Source of the DNA: Owenia fusiformis
Taxonomy: Eukaryota > Annelida > Polychaeta > Sabellida > Oweniidae
Assembly (NCBI GenBank): GCA_903813345.2
Contig: CAIIXF020000008.1
Coordinates: 4,349,341 to 4,413,340, forward strand
DNA length: 64,000 nt
Reading direction: 5' to 3'
Shown here: one piece after another, positions 57,004 through 64,000 of the stretch
Position numbering within the stretch: the stretch's first letter is position 1
Layout of the letters: every line of letters begins with the position of its first letter
The notes under the pieces: generated by a model
Database searches by the model: none
What the model was told of the DNA's origin: nothing
What the model saw: only the letters and a program-made list of their open reading frames with translations
Position numbers and translations under genes: made by a program

Positions 57004-57408
57004 TTTGGAAATATTGGTCTATCGCTGCGCCAAAGCAATTCGTTCAATCTGCTCTATATCAGAGCCAAACTTAAAATAACTTAACATTCTAAAATTTAAA
57101 GAAAAATATTGCCACCATCTTTGTTACTATCAACTTTGATAGTCTAGACTGATCGATCAATAAGTAAGGAATCGCTTCAATATCAAGAGTTCAGTATTCA
57201 TTTAGATTAAATATATTTTAACTTCTAATTTGTATAGATATCTATAATCATGTCATTAATCAATGCACAAATTAGTCATTATTGATTTCAATGTAATTTT
57301 GATCGACTATCTTACTGATCTTAATGCCATCTATATTTTGAAATCAGAAATTCGCGGGCTCCGTGAAACAGAAAAGTCGAACCTGTATATTGTTGTTGTG
57401 AATTCAAG
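57004..57408. promoter_or_regulatory. Shared divergent promoter region of SPATA7 and PPP4R3
   Basis: Between the SPATA7 start codon (minus, 57003) and the first PPP4R3 leader exon there are about 400 bp. No clear TATA box was identified. The plus-strand leader begins with a caagatggcgac motif at 57406-57417, the type bound by YY1, a common feature of TATA-less housekeeping starts. Confidence 0.5.
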
Positions 57409-57444
57409 ATGGCGACTCACAGTCGGAAGAAGTTAGTGTTATGA
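57409..57444 (+). promoter_or_regulatory. PPP4R3: Upstream ORF in the PPP4R3 leader
   Basis: An upstream ATG within the YY1-like motif opens a frame of 11 codons (MATHSRKKLVL) closed by TGA at 57442-57444. The splice donor (ccg|gtaagt) of the non-coding first exon follows at 57449, and the leader resumes at 57638 after ttttcag. If transcription starts upstream of 57409, this uORF could lower translation of PPP4R3. Confidence 0.45.
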
Positions 57445-57724
57445 TCCGGTAAGTTTTCAAGATTTCATCTTTATTAATAGATATATTGATATAAAATTGA
57501 TACTGTCATATATCGGAATAAATTATACATATAAATAATTATGTTTCGAAACTAAATGATATCTCTAAATCAACGAAAATGACACGAATTGTCACATAAA
57601 TTTTTCAATCAATTGTTCAAAAATTTGAATTTTTCAGGTTTCTGAAGAGGTGGAAGAAAAAGATATGAAAGTGAGAGATCTGAGTTTTAAACTAATATGA
57701 AAGTATAAACAAAAGGATTAAAGA

Positions 57725-60700
57725 ATGGCGGACGCAACAAGTACACGTAGGAGAGTAAAGCTGTATATGCTGAATGAAGATCGCCAGTGGGATGATCGTG
57801 GAACTGGTCATGTCTCTTCAGCTTACGTAGAGCGACTCAAAGGAATGTCTTTATTGGTTAGGTCGGAGACCGATGGTAAGTTCATAAAAATATCAAAAGT
57901 TTTTGTTCTAATACGAAACTTCTTTGAAATTGATGGTCTAATTCTAGACCAAGAATAAATTGGCAGCATTCCAAATTTTAGTTCAGATTGATTGTTCAAA
58001 TGTAGGGAACTGAGGAAATCAGGATTTACTTCCTGCGAAAGCTATTTGGATTTTGATATAATAGCTTTCCCACGGAGCATTTGGACAGCTGAATGATTGT
58101 GACCTTTGAAATATCGAATTAAGTCGATCCGCGGCTTACTTTTGGTCTCTAACTGTGTCTTACATCAATATCATCAATCGGTGTAAGTATTAGAGTGCTG
58201 AAATACTTCTTTTTCGATCAAGACTTGTAAATTGTTCATCGAGTGAATGTTTTTTAGACCTATTTCCAATATGGCGGTTTGCTAGGAGCGAGATATACAA
58301 CGAACGAAATGAATTTTGAGAATTAGTTAGGTTCGGACAACCTCCTGAGATTTACGAAAATGTCCGAGCAGAAAACGCCATATTGGAATTTGGCAGTAAA
58401 AACATTTACTCGACTAACAATTACAAGTCTTGATCGAAAAGGAAGTACTTCAGCGCTCCAATACTTACACGGATTGATGATACTGATGTAAGACACAGTT
58501 AGAGACCAAAAGTAAGCCGCGGATTGACTTAATTCGATTTCAAAGGTCACTATTAATCACCTGTTCACTTCCCGTTTGAGAGCCATAAGTTTCAAAATCT
58601 AACATGGCTCTCGAAGTGAGTAAATCAGGATGTATTCAGAATATTTTCAAATCCCTGCCTTACAGTTCTTATTTCACTTTGCAGGACATTTTCAACAAAT
58701 CAAAAGGTTCTAAGAATAAAAATGAAAATAAAATACTGACCTTCTGAGATAAGCTTGAACCCTCATCTAAATCAAATATATATATTGAAATTGGTAGGTC
58801 AACAGCTAGGTGAAATGAACTGTTAGAATGATTCTATTTATGAACTGAAGTTTCAATAGTTGTAGATGAAACGCATTGTAAGAAATAGGGTTCAAACACT
58901 GGAGAAAATAGTGAAAATAGTACCCAAATTATTATCTGCAGAAGTTATACTTAACTGTACTTTCTTACTGTACTTGAAGTTGAATTGTATTTTGTCTCAA
59001 TTCAGACAAAATACGAAAGCTTGAATCAGATGTATACATGATAACAAAATTGCAATCCGTATTCCAAACTTTAAACCAATGTTTCCTTTACTATTTCAAA
59101 TATAATTTCCCAACAATTCCCTAATTGTAAAGTTATATCAAAGAATTTACAAGTTTCTAATGAGAAAATATAACACATTAGGCTGGTTGATCTCATATTT
59201 CATTGAATAAGTTATGAAGTTTTGGGATTTTGAGAAAATCGGCATGACAAGGAAATATATATGAGGTAAAAAACAACCAAAAGCTACGGAATAAGACTAT
59301 TTTTGGAAAGTTATTCTATGGATCTGATACCTTGCATTAGATTCGGTGTTTCATTTAAATAATCCCCAGTCATGGGGGTTCTCTACGCACTTAATCACTT
59401 GGTGCCCATGTCTCATTCTCTGGGAGTCAGTTATTTTTTAAATTGCTACAAACTCTCTTTTTGTAGTTAAAGTCTGTGCCAGTTACAACAAAGTTAGTTA
59501 TAACATGCCCCAAAGTACCAAATCATAATCCAATTGGTGGACATAGCATAACACTACAGGACTTAAGTCCTGTTACTGGATAACAACAGTACTAACTGTA
59601 CTTATCTCTAAAATCTGATTTTATTTGATTGTTATCATTTACAACTTCGTCATTTCATGAGCAGTTTTCTTGGTGACACATTGGTATAGTCTCAAACATT
59701 TTTGTAGATGGTGTTAAGCAGTTGGTGCTCGGTGGTTGGTGTTAGGCGGTTAGCTTCTGTAACAAATTGCAGGTGGTGATTGTGCCAATGACTCATGATA
59801 TTCAAAGTTGTTGTTTTTTTCAAGATCCCGACAGTGAATTTTCATATTATTACCGTTAACACTTTTGTATTCCCATAGAAAAATCATAATTTTTGAAGAA
59901 AATCTGAATTGTGCAATTTTTAGTAAAAAAGAATTCTCACATTGAAAGCAATGTTAAATTAATTTTTTTTTAGAAATAACCAAATGGTCAATCTATCAAA
60001 TTTTCACCTATTTTGTTATACATCGGTATATCTTTCACTTAGCATTTTTAAAGAAAATTTGAATTGTAGCTATCAGTTGAGTGGTCATCTTGAACTGATT
60101 TGGTTTTGTACTTTTATTTCTTTAAACTGTTAATCAATGCAGTTTTTATATGAAGCTATGTATAGTCTGGGGCCTTTATAAATGGATGAAAGTCTAACTA
60201 CACTTCTTATGTTGATCTCAGGTGAGCCTTCTAAAGATAAAGTTGTTGATACTGGCTTACTGCCAAGATATGAACCACTATTATAGTGGTAAACAATTAT
60301 CTTGAGGTCAGGAATGTTTTCAACAATTTTTATAGCTTGGCTCTGAAATCAACTTATTTATCCAGTATTGATTTTGTTGTAGCAGTTAGTTGAAGTCTGA
60401 TGTGAATGTTCCTACTATAACTTATCTGTTAACAGCAGTGAGAACCTAATTTCAAAATCATGAAGTTGTGATATTTTCTCACAAGTAGTCCATCAACAGA
60501 GTATCTATGACAATGTGTCAATTTGGAATATTATAAGCAAGTTTTTATTGCATTATTTAGAGATTTTTCACATAGGTAAATATAACTGCCATATTTTCTA
60601 AATCTTTAAGAAATCTGGTTGTGCAGTTCTATTTGATTTGAACCAATCAAAACTAGTGCTTGCAACGGTAATGGATCTCACTGCCGGTAAATTTCACCTC

Positions 60701-63700
60701 CATTACCTTACCGTTACCGATAATCGTTGATACTGATAATGTTCCTAAAATCCCGGGGAAAAACCTGAAAGTGAAACTAAAATATTTCGAAAAATCCTTA
60801 ACGAAGCCGATTTCTCAGCTTGATTTCCCGCTCACATCAACTACAGTGGATATATTGTATCATCGTGTATCTCGTGTGTGATTGTGTATTGTTAGGAAGT
60901 CTTTGAATGATAATATAGAGTGAATTCGATCAAAATTGATCAAACTATTTGTTTTTGTTTTTACTTCACCGAAATATCACGTCACGTGATTTGTTAATCT
61001 CGCGGCATGGGAGATGATTGACAGAAGTGGGTGGGGTTTTGCTTATCCTCCCGCCTTTTACGAATCCTTTGCAGTTGATTGACAGATTAGCTCTTCTAAT
61101 GTGGAGATTGAAATATACATGATTGATAAAATATTCTTAAACGAACATTGTTTCGTAAATTTGACAATGGATCGCAATGCCAATCATCATGTTGCAGCAG
61201 CATGGCGATTATCGGCAATGGATTTTATTACCGGCAATTGAGAGTATCTACTGCCGCTGCCGACAACCCGGCATTACCGTAAGGCACTAATCAAAACCCG
61301 CGTTTCAGACTGGAAATGCTATGAATTTTCAGTAACCATGATAGCTAATAAAAAAAATACACTCAGACCATTGCTCCCAGATCAAGAAGGAAAAAACGAT
61401 GAGTTTGAAATTTTGAAGAAAATATGGTTTCAATGCTACTATGCTGCAGTAAAAGTAACCTTAACGCAGTCTTTAATTTTTGCGTCCTGTGGACGTTAGT
61501 TGTTCCTGATCTTTTCATCTACTCTTCTGAAGTTCCCATAAAAATGACAAAAACAGCGTTAACATGAACATTGTCTTCATGTACCTTGTAAGGAGTAAAT
61601 GCAGCAAAGCTTGTCGTCATAATTCTGTATACTAATAGTTCTGTATTACTTATAATAAAAATTAGTCATTTCTTAAATTGTATTAGCTATAGTAAACCTT
61701 TAAGAGCAATGTCAGTATTTTGTTCTGGCTTCAAATTATTGTAATTTTATAACTATTCCATGGGCCTTGTTGTCTTATTGCTAAAATTACCAAAGCAGGG
61801 TACATGGACATGTATACCATTGCCAAAATTTCAAATCTTCAAAATTTTTTGTTACTGTTGAAAAATGTGACCTAATATATGCTTATCTCTTGGGTTCCCA
61901 GCTTGATACTGTATACACAAAAATTTATACTTTGAAAAAAAGATGTTTCTGATTTTGATTGAAATGTTTGCTGGCAGATGTTCTTGTGGAAAGATTAAAC
62001 TAGGCTAGTTGTCTTATATTTCTTGTAGCATAAAATATATGAATTGCATTTATAACTCACATAGGAACTAGAAGTTTGAGTCAAATCATATAATTTACTG
62101 TTGCCATTCAATACCAGTTGATTAACCTATTGACCCAAAAGTATATTTTTAGAAAAAAGCAGGGATTTAGTTCCAGCATGTCTAGACTCTGCAAGTAAAG
62201 CACCCTCGGTAGCTCACATATTAGATTATGTATCATGCCAAATGGTAAATAAGCTTTCATGATATAAGTATAGATTATGTAACTTTACTGAGCTAGAAAT
62301 TCTAGTTTGAGAGCTTATGAAAGCAATATCATTTGAGTGTACCAACACCAGTTTGTAATGTTACAAATATGTTCAAACAAATTGTTAGCAGAATAGAGAA
62401 TATTGATCTAAGAGTTTTCAGCTAAAACCTGGAATCAATATGTTAGGTATGCCCTGTACATTTTATATTGCATCATTTTCAATAGAGAAATGAAGAGTCT
62501 ATATTTTTATCCATTTCTCTAGTGTCATTTTGTAAGTAAATGTGCCTGGGATTCTCCATCTAAAATATAATATATAGACTAATATCAAGGAGGATTGGCT
62601 CCCAGGGTTCAAACTCGATATTCTGCCATATATGGAGATGTTGTGATTACAAAATTTGAATCGCGAGTTTTGGTCTTATTTCCAAACAAAAAATTCAACA
62701 ACTCACAAGAGGTGATTGAAATATTGGTTGAAATCTTTTGGACTGTTGATTATGAAATTACAGTCAGTTATAATGTCAGAAAGCAATGCCCTTGGACATT
62801 TTCATTGTTAGAAAATATTAAGTTGCGTCCCTAGGAGCCAATCCTCCTTGGAATAATATACCATAATTTTTAATGGTAGTATTATTTAAAAATTTTGTTA
62901 TGTTACCAATTGAGTTTCATGTAGTTTTGATCAAAAGTTGTTTTGATTTGAGAGATTGACCTTCGGTTTTCACTTAAAGTTGGAATTGACAGAGAAATTA
63001 CTCAGAATTAAATAAATTTGATTTACTCATGTTTACAACCTCCAAACATACAACAAAGATAAGACAATTTGCAGGATTGACATTTATCTGTTAAGTTATT
63101 AACATTTTTTAATGTACCCCGGGTATATTAATTTTTCGTTTGCGTTACGAAATGGGTTTTGAAAGTTCCAAATTCCATAGAGCAAGTTCAGATTCCGAAT
63201 CAAGTTTCAGCTCAGCCCCTTTATTATACTCTGTAATATATTTATTTCAAATAATAAATGTATTATTAGAATCTATATTATAAGAAAAAGAGAACTATAT
63301 GTACTATGGCTGGCATGAAACAGGAGCAGATTTCAGAACTTGATTTCGAACTCCGGAACTTTTGGAATTTCGGACCTAGTGATCATAATATTCAGTTATA
63401 TAGCTGTTAAACAATTGCCATGATTTTCAGTTCTGGAAGTCTGTTTCTGAGGGTAAATCCTGTGCCAACCCTAACATGTACTGAATACTCAATTCTTTAT
63501 CACTCTGTACGTTTTTTGTGGATCTCACTTGTTTATGAATGTATTTGCAAGAGGTGATATTTACTTTTGTTTTGACCAAAATATATTTTTATTGATTTGA
63601 TTTACCTAGAAGTAAAAAATTGGTTACACATTAGTTTTTAAGTTCTAACTCCTACATTTTTATTGTTTCAGGCTCCCTATTGTTAGAGTCAAAGATTCAG

Positions 63701-63727
63701 CCAGATACAGCATACCAGAAGCAACAG
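57725..63727 (+). CDS. PPP4R3: Serine/threonine-protein phosphatase 4 regulatory subunit 3 (SMEK/Falafel), N-terminal two coding exons, continues past the window
   Basis: Coding exon 1 (57725-57875) encodes a start close to that of the vertebrate protein: [20 protein letters not shown], then [20 protein letters not shown]. Coding exon 2 (63672-63727, phase 1) continues with [17 protein letters not shown]. Only 69 residues are in the window; the next exon, expected to begin near D-T-L-I-V-W, lies beyond 64000. This is the first part of the N-terminal EVH1/RanBD-like domain, which binds substrate motifs. The later Smk-1 and ARM-repeat parts are not seen. PPP4R3 is the targeting subunit of PP4 with PPP4C and PPP4R2, acting in DNA repair, centrosome and insulin/FoxO signalling. 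Its leader is spliced (57448/57638). Intron 1 (57876-63671) holds three inverted-repeat elements. Confidence 0.95.
58016..58640. mobile_element. 620-bp near-complete palindrome (foldback element)
   Basis: The left half (aaatcaggatttactt, gattgtgacctttgaa, ttaagtcgatccgcggctta, gatcaagacttgtaa, ccaatatggcg) is repeated in inverse in the right half (cgccatattgg, ttacaagtcttgatc, taagccgcggattgacttaa, tttcaaaggtcac, gtaaatcaggatgt). The centre is near 58325. Target duplication unclear. It lies about 140 bp inside PPP4R3 intron 1. Confidence 0.8.
59700..59790. repeat. Copy of the 'CACCACCTGCCATTTGTTA' family
   Basis: It reads tttttgtagatggtgttaag, cagttggtgctcggtggttg, then cttctgtaacaaattgcagg and tggtgattgtgcc. 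The internal g-g-t-t-g-g-t-g units recur at 7-9 bp. PPP4R3 intron 1. Confidence 0.6.
60654..61289. mobile_element. hAT-type MITE with exact 8-bp target-site duplication
   Basis: Inverted ends TAGTGCTTGCAACGGTAATG and (inverse) CATTACCGTAAGGCACTA are flanked by ATCAAAAC on both sides (60646-60653, 61290-61297). Further 'taccggcaat/ttgccggtaa' motifs lie near both ends. 8-bp duplication and TAGTG-type ends are characteristic of hAT elements. The 636-bp interior has no transposase frame. PPP4R3 intron 1. Confidence 0.88.
62586..62850. mobile_element. MITE with CAAGGAGGATTGGCTCC ends
   Basis: The left caaggaggattggctcccag and right taggagccaatcctccttg are inverse copies of about 19 bp, 265 bp end to end. 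A 79-codon frame spans most of the interior but has no recognisable similarity and is probably fortuitous. PPP4R3 intron 1. Confidence 0.75.
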
Positions 63728-64000
63728 GTAACACTCTCAAATACACAATTCCAAAGACTAAATTCTGTTTTTATACAACCCGGATGTTTTCTTATTTATA
63801 TATTACTTCTAATATCATTTATTCCGCTTACCCCTTCTAAGATATTAGATTCAAGCATTTGGAAGGATGTGATTGCTTTTATCAATGGCTTAGAAATAAT
63901 ATGGTTTCCTAACTAACTCTGTCTCTTATTTTCAACCACATGTACTCGTAATTGTTATTAATAAACTAGTAAATTGCAATATCTTTTTTGGACAAATGTA

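Noticed and set aside
62595-62834. 79-codon plus-strand frame
   Set aside because: It lies within the inverted-repeat element 62586-62850, with no homology recognised; likely chance.

Overview
This is intron-rich, AT-rich animal nuclear DNA. The exons are small, spliced at GT-AG boundaries, and separated by introns packed with inverted-repeat elements, minisatellites and truncated retroelements. The genes are clear orthologues of conserved bilaterian genes. The repeat style (elements with 'gctcacatggtgagc' ends and GTCC/GGAC runs, and repeats opening 'cccaccgaacgaagtttg') suggests a marine invertebrate. A lophotrochozoan such as a mollusc is my best guess, but the species is not established.

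Layout. (1) VTI1B, a SNARE, lies on the minus strand (3316-14989, six coding exons). Its last intron holds a single-exon plus-strand gene (4304-5782) for a type II membrane protein with a GH130/GT108-like beta-propeller. Its second intron holds a 4.5 kb inverted-repeat complex and a MITE. (2) FIBP lies on the plus strand (15156-31449, ten coding exons), head-to-head with VTI1B; the two start codons are 166 bp apart. FIBP intron 1 holds a complete minus-strand gene (16445-22099) for a secreted protein with two FAMeT-like domains and a C-type lectin domain. (3) 31.5-46.4 kb is mostly repeats, plus three minus-strand terminal-type exons (35578-38139), two of which encode death domains. (4) SPATA7, a ciliary protein, lies on the minus strand (46433-57003, ten coding exons), with a 5'-truncated LINE in one intron. 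(5) PPP4R3 (SMEK/Falafel), a PP4 regulatory subunit, starts on the plus strand, head-to-head with SPATA7, and runs off the right edge; only its first two coding exons are visible.

Two divergent housekeeping pairs (VTI1B/FIBP and SPATA7/PPP4R3) frame the window. Two lineage-restricted-looking genes are nested antisense inside introns of housekeeping genes. At least six non-autonomous DNA transposons have recognisable terminal inverted repeats, and four of these have clear target-site duplications. Several of them carry amplified subterminal motifs. There is no evidence of a single operon-like system; the most interesting content is the nested genes, the death-domain exon cluster and the transposon families.
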